Origin: Riptortus pedestris
Lineage: Eukaryota; Arthropoda; Insecta; Hemiptera; Alydidae
Assembly (NCBI GenBank): GCA_019009955.1
Contig: CM032233.1
Coordinates: 94,034,501-94,098,500, forward strand
Reading direction: 5' to 3'
Length of the DNA stretch: 64,000 bases
The first letter of the stretch is position 1, and each line of letters starts with the position of its first letter. A program made the translations under genes and the position numbers. Below are positions 54,991 to 64,000 of the stretch, one piece after another. The notes under the pieces are model-generated. The model was not told the DNA's origin. It was given only the letters and a program-made list of their open reading frames with translations, and ran no database searches.

Positions 54991-55224
54991 ATAATCGATT
55001 GGTTAAGTCAATGATGTATATAGGTCATTTTCTCACTTCGATTTTTTTGTTTTCTTCTTCATGGCCCGATTTCAGTCATTATCAGGCATAACGTTCGTTG
55101 TTGGTATTGATAGCAAAAAAAAAGTACATCTCCAGAACTTAAAATCTTAATTGATGAAGTCACAAAGAACATATTTGAGTATATTTCAAATATTAAAAGA
55201 AAAATGATAACAATGTTTTGTATT

Positions 55225-55430
55225 TAAGTTTGGAATCATCATGATATATCAGCTTATTTTTAATATGAGATGAGTTTTAGTCGGGTTGTTTACTGACTTC
55301 TTAATACTAAAAAATGCAAATATCATTTTTAATATTAGAGGTAGAAAAAAAAACTTATAGAAGAACATTTATAGAAAATTATATTTGCAACAGCATTGGT
55401 TCAACTTAAATATTTAAACATTCTAATGCA
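55225..55430 (-). mobile_element. HINE internal fragment
   Basis: 'tatttaagtttggaatcatcatgatatatcagctta', 'aaaaaatgcaaatatcatttttaatatta', 'aagaacatttatagaaaattatatttgcaacagcattggttcaac' follow core order with many substitutions. The fragment has no ends. Confidence 0.6.
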
Positions 55431-55434
55431 ACTC

Positions 55435-57180
55435 GTATTTGAGTTATGCGAGATATTGAGGTACTGACTACAACCAAAGTTTGTGGAAGGAAGAACCTTA
55501 GGTTCAGAATTTCTTTTAAATTTCAAAACCGAACATTTTCGGGCTTACAAAACTTCCTTTACAATGGTGTAAAAATATAGGAAATAATACAGGATAGGCC
55601 CCGCTGATAATCAGTGGATTTTTACTATAGTGCTACATGATATGATTAACATGGCCAATAAAGGCGTAGGTGCTAGCGTCTACTTGCCGCGGGTACAATA
55701 GTGTGACTTGAAGTCAACCACAATATAAATTTTCCTATAAAAGTGATGTAGTTTAGTGAGGTTAGTTCATTTAATTTTGAGATTTATTGATGGATACTGA
55801 AAATCTTATTTTTTCAGTTCGATAATTGTTGTAGAATATAAACTAGAAGCAAAGCTTAGATATATGCTAAGCTATGTAGAAAAATGTTACAAAATCGACG
55901 AAAGTACTTGCTGAACTTCTAACGGTCTGAATTATGCTGAAGAATTATTTACTGCTGAGGTTTCACCAATCATAATCGTGTATAAACGTTCCTCTTTTTT
56001 TCTGCAATTACGAATATCTACTTAGCTAACCCTCATCTGGAAGAGGATTTAATCAAGTATTGACCGAGTTGGGTTTCGAATTATTTTGCATGTATGCTCG
56101 GTTCTCTGTCACTGCACGAAGGGAACCTCACTCAAGGAATCAAATGGAGATCAATTAAGTTAATGAAAAAAGTAGGGATGAGGGTACAGGGAGAGAGTGA
56201 ACCAGTGAAGAGAGAGGATGAGTGAAGTTATAGGGTGCAATTTAGGTGATGCAAACCTACGAATATACGGGGGTGGGGGAGTGTATGGGACGAATCTTAT
56301 AGACAGCAATTAACCTGATGCAGAGCGGGCTAGAGGGGAGGCTCACGACGCTCCAAAACAAAGGATCCACGAGAAGATAGACATTTTTTTTTTCGTTGAC
56401 AGCCTTGGTAAAGTCTGACATCGATCCCTTGGGCTTTGTACTGGGTCGCCTCGAGGCATTAGGCAGCTCATTATGTTTGGAGCCCTATCGAAGAAGTGGT
56501 TGAAGGGTTCTCTCCGACAGCCACCGGCTTCTAGGAGCTAAGAATAATTACAAGAGCCCTGCATATTTGCCGTCCACTCAGCCCGTCCCTAGGGACGCCA
56601 ACCTTAACAAGACATCTCAAATTAAAACAGAACAACCTTCGCCCTACTAATTATTTATATTGTTCTCCGCCACTTCGCTCTCCAGTACACTTCGCACAAA
56701 GCCACCTCCCGTTTAGAACCGTCCTCGATTTTTTCAAGACGAATCTAACAAAGGGATTCGCGACAATCCTGCCTCAAGGTAACTTTTTGTGACTCCATCC
56801 TTCTCAGCCTTTTTTTTTAGAGACATCAGTCGAGCCCCGATAATTTGAACCAATTTAGATTTAGCCTCGAACACATTTTATAAAGGAATTTTCGATGGAA
56901 TTCTCAAATGTTTTTCAGTTTTTGTCCAATTAGTAGTCTTAGATCGTGTAATCGATTTTTAGAATGTTTCTTTAGGTAAAACACCATACATATTTACACT
57001 AATATTTAATCCATATGGAGTATACGTTTCTAGAAGCAAGTAGAAATTCAATAGTAAATCAATCGTACTCTTATTAGATTTTCTTCATTGCCATAGAGCA
57101 AAATGAGGTAAAATAGGAGCTCCTTGAATTTCAGAACTAGTTGTTTGTTGTGAAAATATGAGCTATTTAAGTTTACTTAA
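55435..57180. other. No gene seen; longest element-free stretch
   Basis: AT-rich to 56,100, then a GC-richer block 56,150-56,800 with pyrimidine-rich stretches. No frame above 60 codons and no recognised motif. If the window has any host sequence of interest, this block is a candidate, but nothing positive supports it. Confidence 0.35.
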
Positions 57181-59114
57181 CTAATCTATGGCGGAAGGTC
57201 AACAAAAAAATGAAACCTTCAGATGATTATTCAAAACTTTTTTATTTCTCCACAAGTTTCGCGTCCATATGAATTGTCTTTGGGAGAATTACATCACAAA
57301 GGAACTAAACTAACAGCTACATCTTTCTCTATGGCCTTGTAATTGCCATACAATCCGGTGAATGGCTTGCAAATTATCTAGGATCAAGTCGGCTGATTTA
57401 TATCGATATGTCAAGAAATAAAAATATATCGATTATCCCTAAACTAGTGATATTTAATCAATTATAAATTTCTCATTTACGATTTATACTACTCTTCATT
57501 AGGAATAATCGATATATTTTTATTTAGTGACATATCGATATCAATATCGATCAACTGACTTGACCCGCCATACTTTGTAAGCCATTCTTCGAGTAGTACG
57601 GCTAGTGTGAAGTCATAGAGAAAGACTAGCTCAGATACCCGGCTTCGCTCGGGAATTCACTTGAGGCGGAATGGTGATGGTAATTTTTTGGCAAGGCTTT
57701 ACTTTGCACAATATTTTGACATTTACCCGTCCCAGTGTTTAGGGTTATTACCCGTTGTTGGCATTTGTTAATAATAAAATTAATTTTTTATGTAAGTCTT
57801 CACTGTCCTCCAAATTGTCATATTTCCCGTCTCCTGTGCATTATGCATAGATTTCAGCTATTAACGACAAAATATTAACATTGATTTGAATTAATTTTTC
57901 CAGCTGAAGTACCTGATAGTTCAAATAGGAATGAATTGTTGAGCATATCAATATTTCTACGCAAATTACTTGCTCCACACATTGTTCCTGGAGAAATGTA
58001 TAAAAAAAAAAATTTCATTTAAATAACAAAGTAAACAACTTTTGTTATGTGCATGTTTGTCGAAAAACAAATAGACAATGAAATATCGCGAATTTTAATT
58101 TCAGGCCTCCCTTATAACCCCCACTCCCGTTCTAACCTAAACTTTTTAATATAGCTTATAATCATGAAAGAATTAATGCCAATTGACATACCGAGTTTTG
58201 TTAAGTTCGGTTCAATCGTTAGCGCCCAATAAAATAGTTGACTCCCGCTTTAGTTAATAGTGTATATCTCGTTTATACATTGTTAAAAGACTAAAATGAA
58301 TATCAGAAAAGTTTCTCTAAATAACAAAATAAACAACTTTTGTTATGTTCATATTTGCCGAATAACGAATAGAAAACGAAATACCGCTATTTTTAATTTC
58401 ACTCCTCTCTTATAACCCCCACTCCTGCCCGTCCCTAGAAATGTTGGTATGGCTTATTATAATGAAAGCGTTAGTGCTAATACACATACCGAGTTTTGTT
58501 TATTTCGGTTGGGTCTTTTGTCCCAAATAAAATTGTCCACTTCTGCTATAGGTTTTAGCGTATATCTAGTTTATAATTCGGTATACGAAAAAAGTGTATA
58601 TAACAAAAGTTACTCTAAATAACAAAATAAACAACTTTTGTTATGTTCATTTTTGCCGAAAAAACAATAGGAAACGAAATATCCCTATTTTTAATTTCTG
58701 GTTTTCCTTATAACCCCCACTCCTGTTCGTCTCAGAGAATTTTAATATAGCCTAAAGTCTAAGTTGGGTTAATAGTAATATACATACCAAGTTTCATAAA
58801 ATTCGGTTCAGCCGTTTATGCGTGAAAAGGTAACAAACAAACAAACAAACAGACACCAAAGAAACAAAATGCAGTTATGGTGTCTATGACATGTGAAACG
58901 AAAAGTTATCGTGAAATTTCGCGAAAAAAATCAATGTACAGACAGAGGTTACAATTTTATATATATATATATAGATGTAGCCGTTAGTTTAGTTCCTTTG
59001 TATTGTAATTTTCCTGATGAGGCGTCATATGAGCGTGAGACTAGTTGAAAAATAAAAATTATATGAATAATCATTTGAAGTTTTCATTTTTGTTGACTTT
59101 CCGCCATAGACTAG
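57181..59114. mobile_element. Large inverted-repeat (foldback) element with Penelope-like core, split by a Helitron
   Basis: Left arm 57,181-57,443. Right arm 57,499-57,625 plus 58,976-59,114. With the Helitron (57,626-58,975) removed, the arms match over about 265 bp, from 'ctaatctatggcgg' at the tip to 'aaaaatatatcgattat' at the centre. The right arm carries CCTGATGAGGCGTCATATG, then GAGCGTGAGAC (59,013-59,041). The left arm complement has CGCGAAAC at the matching place. CTGATGA with a downstream GAAAC is the hammerhead-type pairing found in Penelope-like elements. Confidence 0.65.
57626..58975 (-). mobile_element. Helitron, complete, with provable empty site (copy E)
   Basis: 3' end CTAG at 57,629-57,626 preceded by hairpin (CCCGGCTTCGCTCGGG on the plus strand). 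5' TC at 58,975-58,974. Joining the flanks gives CTACA|TCTTTC on the minus strand. The untouched left arm of the host foldback reads 'cagctacatctttctctatgg' at 57,314-57,334. Insertion was therefore between A and T, without duplication or loss. Three 298-bp units are visible. Confidence 0.9.
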
Positions 59115-59119
59115 ATAAG

Positions 59120-59610
59120 TTACACTATTAGATATTTACAGATATTTGCTGTGCTTTCCGGGATATGGAAAGGTTATTCGAATAAAAAAACATGCCGCAC
59201 ACCTTATTCCTGTATTCCTCTTCCTGTTCACATTACTTGACGTCACATTGGGCTAGTCATTAAATCCTTCCAAAATCCACTACATGCAACATAATGGTCA
59301 CACAACCTTTTCATATCAAAACCACTGATAGGTATCTTGTGGCGAAAGAATAGGGGAGTAACATTCACTTTTGTTTAAGACGTTTACCATGAGCTGAGCG
59401 GCTTACCCGTATAGCAACTAAAGAACAGAAGGCGGATTAAAATAAAACCATAAATGCTCAAATGACGTAATAAATAAGAGGTAATTGAATAACAAGTGAT
59501 ACATTTACCAATTCATTCATTTTACACATAGTTTATTATGAATAACACATAAGGCGTCATGCAGTTCACAAAGGAATGGAGTAAAGAAGGTTGTTGTTGT
59601 TGTTGTATAG
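59120..59610. other. No gene seen
   Basis: AT-rich. Ends in a (TTG)n run at 59,591-59,606. No motif. Confidence 0.35.
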
Positions 59611-59614
59611 GTAC

Positions 59615-59938
59615 TTGTACATTTGTGAAATTTATCTTTGTAAAAATTTTAATATTTATTTAATTTTGTAAAATTATATTCTAACATGTTAAAAGATGAA
59701 TCGCCATTGTAGCGGCATGGTTCCATTTATTTTGTACATTTGTAACGTTCAGCTTGGTAAAAATTTTAATATTTATTTAATTATGTAAAATTATATTCAA
59801 ACATGTTAAAAGATGCATCGCCATTGTAGCTGTATCTCAAATAAATAATAATAATAATCAAGCAGTAACCCAAAGTTGGAATGCGCTCGGAAAGAATGAT
59901 AGTATTAAAAAACAAAATCGGATTAAACCTAATGATTT
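59615..59938 (+). repeat. Inverted copy of a LINE 3' UTR and its flank
   Basis: Complement of 61,108-61,437. It contains two tandem copies of a roughly 125-bp unit ('gtaaaaattttaatatttatttaatt', 'catgttaaaagatg.atcgccattgtagc') and an AAATAAATAATAATAATAAT tail. About 70 bp of non-element flank ('caagcagtaacccaaagttgg...') is also shared by the other arm. Sharing the flank shows an inversion-duplication and not two separate insertions. Confidence 0.8.
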
Positions 59939-60189
59939 TAAGTTTAAATTAACTAACTAATTAATTAAATTTTAAGTTTAATTTAAGTTTTAAGTTTTAA
60001 TTTTAATTTAAGTTTTAAGTTTTAATTAAATTTTAGTTTAAATTAACTAACTAATTAATTAACCTAATGAGTTTAAGGGCGAAAAACTACCAGGTTATCA
60101 TCGCCCTGTAATATTTATAATTCACATTTTGGAATCCTCATCCATATCGCCATTTTAACAATATAAACGAGGATACGAGCAATTGCACT
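59939..60189 (-). other. LINE 3' UTR and AT-repeat filler
   Basis: 60,062-60,189 follows the stop codon of the RNase H frame and probably is its 3' UTR. 59,939-60,060 is a palindromic low-complexity run of 'ttaattaa', 'aagttttaa' and 'taactaactaatt'. Confidence 0.5.
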
Positions 60190-60954
60190 TTAAATTTCTT
60201 TGTATAAACTCGTGTTTTTTACAAAATTAAACAATTTATCGAGTTCTTTCGGGTCATCTCCAAGGGCCACTTCTATACTATTGGAAATATTGTATTTGTT
60301 TCTAATATCTGTGTACTTATGGCATTGCATTAATATGTGATATATAGTCAGTTCTGTGTTACATTTCTCACAAATCGGGGGTTGACCTTTTGTCATAAGA
60401 TAGCCATGCGTAAGTCGTGTGTGCCCAATTCGGAGTCTTCCTAATACAACCTCATCTCTTCTGTTGTCTCTTGTCGAATATTTCCATGGACGGATGGTGG
60501 TTTTAATAGTTTTTAATTTATTGTTCTGGGTTTCATTCCACATGTGTTGCCAGTTTTTATTAATTTCTTCTTTGAGTGGTTGGTAGAGTTCTGCAGATGT
60601 AATTGTTGTTGGGGTGATGGAGTCGAGTTGATGGGCTTCTCTGGCTGCTAAATCTGCTTTTTCGTTTCCATCTATTCCCACGTGGCTTGGAATCCACATG
60701 AAGTAGACGGCCCTTTTTAGTTCTCGGAGCATTTGTATTTGATTTTGTATTTTTTTTACTATTGGGTTGTTTGTGAATACATCTTTGATACTCAATAGGG
60801 CACTCAATGAGTCAGTGCAAATCAGGAATTTTTCTTGAGTTGAGTGGTTGCAAATGCAGTGATATAGAGCGAATTTAATTGCGAATAGTTCGGCGGAATA
60901 GATGCTGGTTAATTTGTTGAGTTTGAATTTTTGACAGTAAGTAAAGAAGGTAAT
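60190..60954 (-). pseudogene. Non-LTR retrotransposon ORF2 C-terminus with RNase H domain (Jockey/I-like)
   Basis: The frame is open for 254 codons from a stop at 60,957. RNase H motifs are SIYSAELFAIKFAL (catalytic Glu), FLICTDSLSALLS (Asp) and WIPSHVGIDGNEKADLAARE (final Asp). The first catalytic Asp and the whole reverse transcriptase are missing. After RNase H come RLRIGHTRLTHGYLM and C..C...H....C (CEKCNTELTIYHILMQC), the usual end of Jockey/I-group LINEs. It ends cleanly in a stop and is the best-preserved coding fragment in the window, so the truncation seems recent relative to the others. It is not autonomous. Confidence 0.85.
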
Positions 60955-61107
60955 TTACCCATTTACCAAAATTTAAAGTACACAGGATTACAGGAACATC
61001 AGTTTTATAAGGAAATAAAACCAAATATACCTAAAACGGCAAAGGAGAGCCATTAATACGATTTTTTATAGTGATCTTTTCACCGAAAATCTCTGAAAAC
61101 TTATAAA

Positions 61108-61437
61108 GAAAAAATCATTAGGTTTAATACGATTTTGTTTTTTAATAGTATCATTCTTTCCGAGCGCATTCCAACTTTGGGTTACTGCTTGATTATTATT
61201 ATTATTATTTATTTGAGATACAGCTACAATGGCGATGCATCTTTTAACATGTTTGAATATAATTTTACATAATTAAATAAATATTAAAATTTTTACCAAG
61301 CTGAACGTTACAAATGTACAAAATAAATGGAACCATGCCGCTACAATGGCGATTCATCTTTTAACATGTTAGAATATAATTTTACAAAATTAAATAAATA
61401 TTAAAATTTTTACAAAGCTAAATTTTACAAATGTACA
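61108..61437 (-). repeat. LINE 3' UTR with TAA-repeat tail (right arm of inverted duplication)
   Basis: Read on the minus strand it follows the LINE remnant at 61,636-61,946 and ends in a (TAA)n tail near 61,195-61,212. This is followed by about 85 bp of flank also present at the left arm. The AT-rich 61,440-61,560 between the two contains long A and T runs. Confidence 0.75.
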
Positions 61438-61635
61438 AAATAAATAGAATGGACAAAACTAAATATAAATTGTTAGAATGTTTACAACATGAGGAAAAAA
61501 AAAAAAAACTAAAAAAAAAAAAAAACTAAAAGAAAAACTAAAATTGTTAAACTGGAAGGAGGCAAAACTTATACGTATTCCACCTGCAGTGCTTGCTATA
61601 TATAACTTTCATGATGGTAAATAATAGCATAGATT

Positions 61636-61946
61636 CATACTATTTCATCAAATAATCCATTATTTCTTAAGTACTTAAAAACATCATCTATAAATTGGCT
61701 ACTGTCGGCCAGTAGTTCGCATACATTTGTGGGCCAAGGCTACGTTTTCACTTGTGTGCAGTCAGTTAGTATGTGTTTTACAGTCAGCGTTCTATTGCAG
61801 TAGCGACATATAGGTTCATCTTGTCTGCTCATTAGATATGAATGCGTTAGTCTAGTGTGCCCTGTGCGTAGGCGTGTAAGTACAATTTTTTCTCTTCTAG
61901 AGTGTCTATTACTTGATGTCCAGTTGAGTGTGTTTGATTTATTGGA
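61636..61946 (-). pseudogene. Second Jockey/I-like LINE C-terminus with nonsense mutation
   Basis: The minus frame reads NKSNTLNWTSSNRHSRREKI, then VLTRLRTGHTRLTHSYLM, then PICRYCNRTLTVKHILTDC, then an in-frame TAG (61,740-61,742), then PWPTNVCELLADSSQFIDD...NNGLFDEIV and stop. It is a relative of the 60.2 kb ORF (RLR.GHTRLTH.YLM, C..C, H, C). The N-terminal part is missing and the internal TAG makes it dead. Confidence 0.75.
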
Positions 61947-62172
61947 TTATTGCTTGAGTAGTTTGGTAGTAGTGCTGTGGGCTAGCAGATAGTGAGTTCA
62001 AACAGAAGCTTTAGCTTACCCATATTCCCGGCAAGTAATTATGTCCGACACTCTCTTGTATCTTCACGGAAACGACCAATTTCACTTCACTCCTCATTAT
62101 CCTATACTGTTAAATTATGGTAATATAACCTCTGAGAACAAAAACACAAGACAGATCCAAGTTATATAAAGA

Positions 62173-62774
62173 AAACGTTTGTCACGTAGGGGCTGCGTTA
62201 ACTAAACAGATTTCCTACGTACTTGCATTTGTCTCAAAACGTAAAAGTTCAATGAGAATAATATTTGGTATTTAGGCTTCAACTAAAATTCTTCGTAATA
62301 TAACAGCTTATTGTTAATATGGAATGAGTAGGAGTGGGGGTTTACTGATGACCGAAAACTAAAAAAAATGTTAATATCTTGGTTAATTATCAAGATATTG
62401 AAAAAAACGTATATAACAACATTTATAGAACATTATATTTGCAATAAGTTTGATTCATACTATTTTTCGATTCGACGCAAAACAACAAAGATATTTCGAA
62501 AATTCTCCTCCTCTAAACCCTCCCTCCCCCTGGACCGATTTTAGTCGTAAACCGATTTCTACATAAAAAGTTTAAATATCGAGTTTGGTAACGATCGGAA
62601 ATAAATTGCGACCGCTAGAGCGTTAACAGACAAATATATACATAAAATTTTGAACGGACCTCAATTTCTTTATCTCCTGGGTAGGATCGAAGGACATTTG
62701 AAGAAATTTTTCGAAAATCCCATCATAAGTATGACCATCAATAGCTGACTTCCCCCAAGGGAAATTTGGTAAAA
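62173..62774 (-). mobile_element. HINE, class D, complete ends
   Basis: 3' tip 'cgtttgtcacgtaggggctgcg', class D module ('aaacgtaaaagttcaatgag', 'ggtatttaggcttcaa'), full core, short 'caaatatatacataaaattttgaacgg' in place of the TA tract, and a mutated 5' end (GACTTCCCCCAAGGGAAATT, TGGTAAAA). The next LINE starts within 20 bp. Confidence 0.8.
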
Positions 62775-62789
62775 GGTAAAAAAAAAAAA

Positions 62790-63086
62790 AATAGTTTTAA
62801 AATCGGTAACCTACGACATAAGTATTCTAATAGTAGATATAAATCGTTTGATCTAAAATTGAAGAAATGCATAACATATGGTTCGTGTCATGTATTAATT
62901 GAAGATAATTTAGATTTTAAGTTTTTATTATTGAAATGCTTGGAATACAGCTATTATAGAGAACAATACTTGATTAAGTTTATAGCCACAAATGATGACT
63001 TAATGCCACTGGAAAATATCCTTCACATTGAGGACATTTATAAATTGAACATGATTTACTCATTCCTGTCAGCAGTATGCAACTAG
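62790..63086 (+). pseudogene. Non-LTR retrotransposon C-terminus, degenerate
   Basis: The frame ends KKCITYGSCHVLIEDNLD, then FLLLKCLEYSYYREQYL and PLENILHIEDIYKLN with a stop. It aligns with the 0.2-0.8 kb fragment (C....C....ED....., C..Y...REQYL). The His of the finger is lost. It is short and isolated, so it is a dead 5'-truncated copy. Confidence 0.6.
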
Positions 63087-63474
63087 GCAACGTCGTAGTT
63101 TATATCATTATCTTGAAAATTAAACACTATAATTTAGAAATGTCCAACGAAGTCAATTAACGCGTCACAGAAAACAAATAAACAAAAGTAAATACGTATA
63201 TGTTGAATAGTAATAATCAGATTAAATTATAAAAGAAGAATTTTAGAAGTTTAAGTACCTGAAAACATTTAATAAAAAAAATGTAAAATGTATTATTTCA
63301 TTGTTTATAGTAGGTTAATATTATGTCACTAGTTCTTATATATGTAAATATGTATATATTTTTTTTCTTTTTGTATATTACTAGTAAGATTACTAACACT
63401 AAATTTGCCAGACTCAGGCTAAAATATGTATATATTAGCCAATAAAATCTATCTATCTATCTAATTTAGATTTT
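63087..63474 (+). other. LINE 3' UTR with (CTAT)n tail
   Basis: Follows the stop codon of the LINE remnant and ends 'ttagccaataaaatctatctatctatctaat'. A tetranucleotide tail after AATAAAA is typical for CR1/Jockey-type insect LINEs and fixes the 3' end of this insertion at about 63,472. Confidence 0.65.
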
Positions 63475-63507
63475 AAGTCTGCTTTTTGGCAAAAACCACT
63501 CTTCTGT

Positions 63508-63545
63508 AAAATGTCCCGCACGCAGAGTTTATGTAAACTTTTTTA
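63508..63545 (-). mobile_element. HINE 3' tip
   Basis: 'aaaatgtcccgcacgcagag' followed by 'tttatgtaaac' and T's keeps only part of the tip and hairpin. Confidence 0.4.
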
Positions 63546-64000
63546 TAAATGAGTTTATGTTTTATTTTGTTGAATTTTGAGTCAAATAGTTGTGAGTGCT
63601 GTTAAATAAATAGTGCTACAAGGAAATCATGAGATATCTGCGTTAGATTTATTTAATTAACGAGAGTTAGTTCAATTTATAAGCTGTGTAGAGCGATATG
63701 AACATGTATGTCGTATATTAAAACCCATACGTAAGCAATGACCTTTTTACAATTAATAAGAGTTATATAAATTTATTACCTTTGTAGTGGTGTTTGGCAG
63801 TTTTAACCACAATTCCTAAACCCCCTTGTTCCACTTTTAGATTAGGTTTCATGAAACAGGGGCTGAGGGGATGAGAGTATCTGTCCATAGGGAGGCCATC
63901 GGGCTTCGGGGGAGCCAATGAAAACAAATCTGTTTGAAAAGTTAACTTGTTCTGATGGCAACTCGAAATGGGATATGAATTGGGCATTGAGGGTGTTTAA
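63546..64000. other. No gene seen; edge of window
   Basis: The minus frame 63,763-63,987 (74 codons) has mixed residues but no known motif, and composition is more balanced than the surroundings. A partial exon beyond the edge cannot be excluded. Confidence 0.3.

Noticed and set aside
62766..62790. ORF start in front of the 62.8 kb LINE fragment
   Set aside because: The first codons (VKGKKKK) come from the HINE terminus and a poly-A run. The real homology begins after position 62,790.

Overview
The window looks like intergenic DNA from a large, AT-rich, repeat-laden animal genome, most likely an arthropod and probably an insect. The evidence is indirect: very long (TA)n tracts, tRNA-derived SINEs, non-LTR retrotransposon tails, and Helentron-type, Helitron, Merlin, pogo and hAT elements side by side. 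No intact host protein gene, rRNA or ordinary tRNA gene was found on either strand. Species cannot be assigned from sequence alone.

The dominant component is one short non-autonomous family, about 40 copies or fragments on both strands. Read 5'->3' it starts with T-rich flank plus AGCAGATTTCCC, as part of a 28-bp imperfect palindrome. It ends with a subterminal GGGAAATCTGCT, then a hairpin (ACGCAG-CCC-CTGCGT), then GACGGAC and a T run. A shared start motif, a subterminal inverted copy of it, a 3' hairpin, a microsatellite core and T-rich flanks together match Helentron-associated elements (HINE/DINE-1 type). I use 'HINE' for this family throughout. Copies whose lower-coordinate end reads GTCCGTCACGCAGGGG are on the minus strand. 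There are at least four structural classes (L, S, M, D) differing in their 3' halves, plus a chimeric class. Many carry a (TA)n tract of 40-70 bp in the middle.

A second family, at 49.2-54.7 kb and 57.6-59.0 kb (fragment at 12.7 kb), has classical Helitron ends: 5' TC, and a 3' GC-rich hairpin about 8 nt before CTAG, inserted between A and T. Its interior is built from roughly 298-bp tandem units. One copy (57,626-58,975) interrupts one arm of an inverted repeat, and the other arm gives the intact empty site. Three copies are joined head to tail (50,359-54,720). That array and a fourth, opposite copy all sit inside one HINE.

Other elements: an internally deleted Merlin with 8-bp target duplication (21,545-22,330); a deleted pogo/Tigger element with TA target sites (10,679-11,344); a hAT-like transposase C-terminus (36.6-36.8 kb); two tRNA-type SINEs with long target duplications (23.7 and 43.0 kb) plus a fragment; non-LTR retrotransposon C-termini at 0.2-0.8, 20.5, 60.2-61.9 and 62.8-63.5 kb; and about nine short GAAGA...GAAAC segments, several inside inverted repeats, resembling Penelope-like element termini. 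Tandem DNA includes a roughly 30-copy 28-bp minisatellite (38,857-39,742) and a 370-bp CT tract (45,760-46,128).

The elements interact by nesting. TA-rich cores of HINEs serve as targets for the pogo element and for Helitrons. HINE ends recombine into dimers and head-to-head foldbacks, and LINE, SINE and Penelope-like remnants fill the gaps. The remaining single-copy-looking stretches hold no gene I can support.
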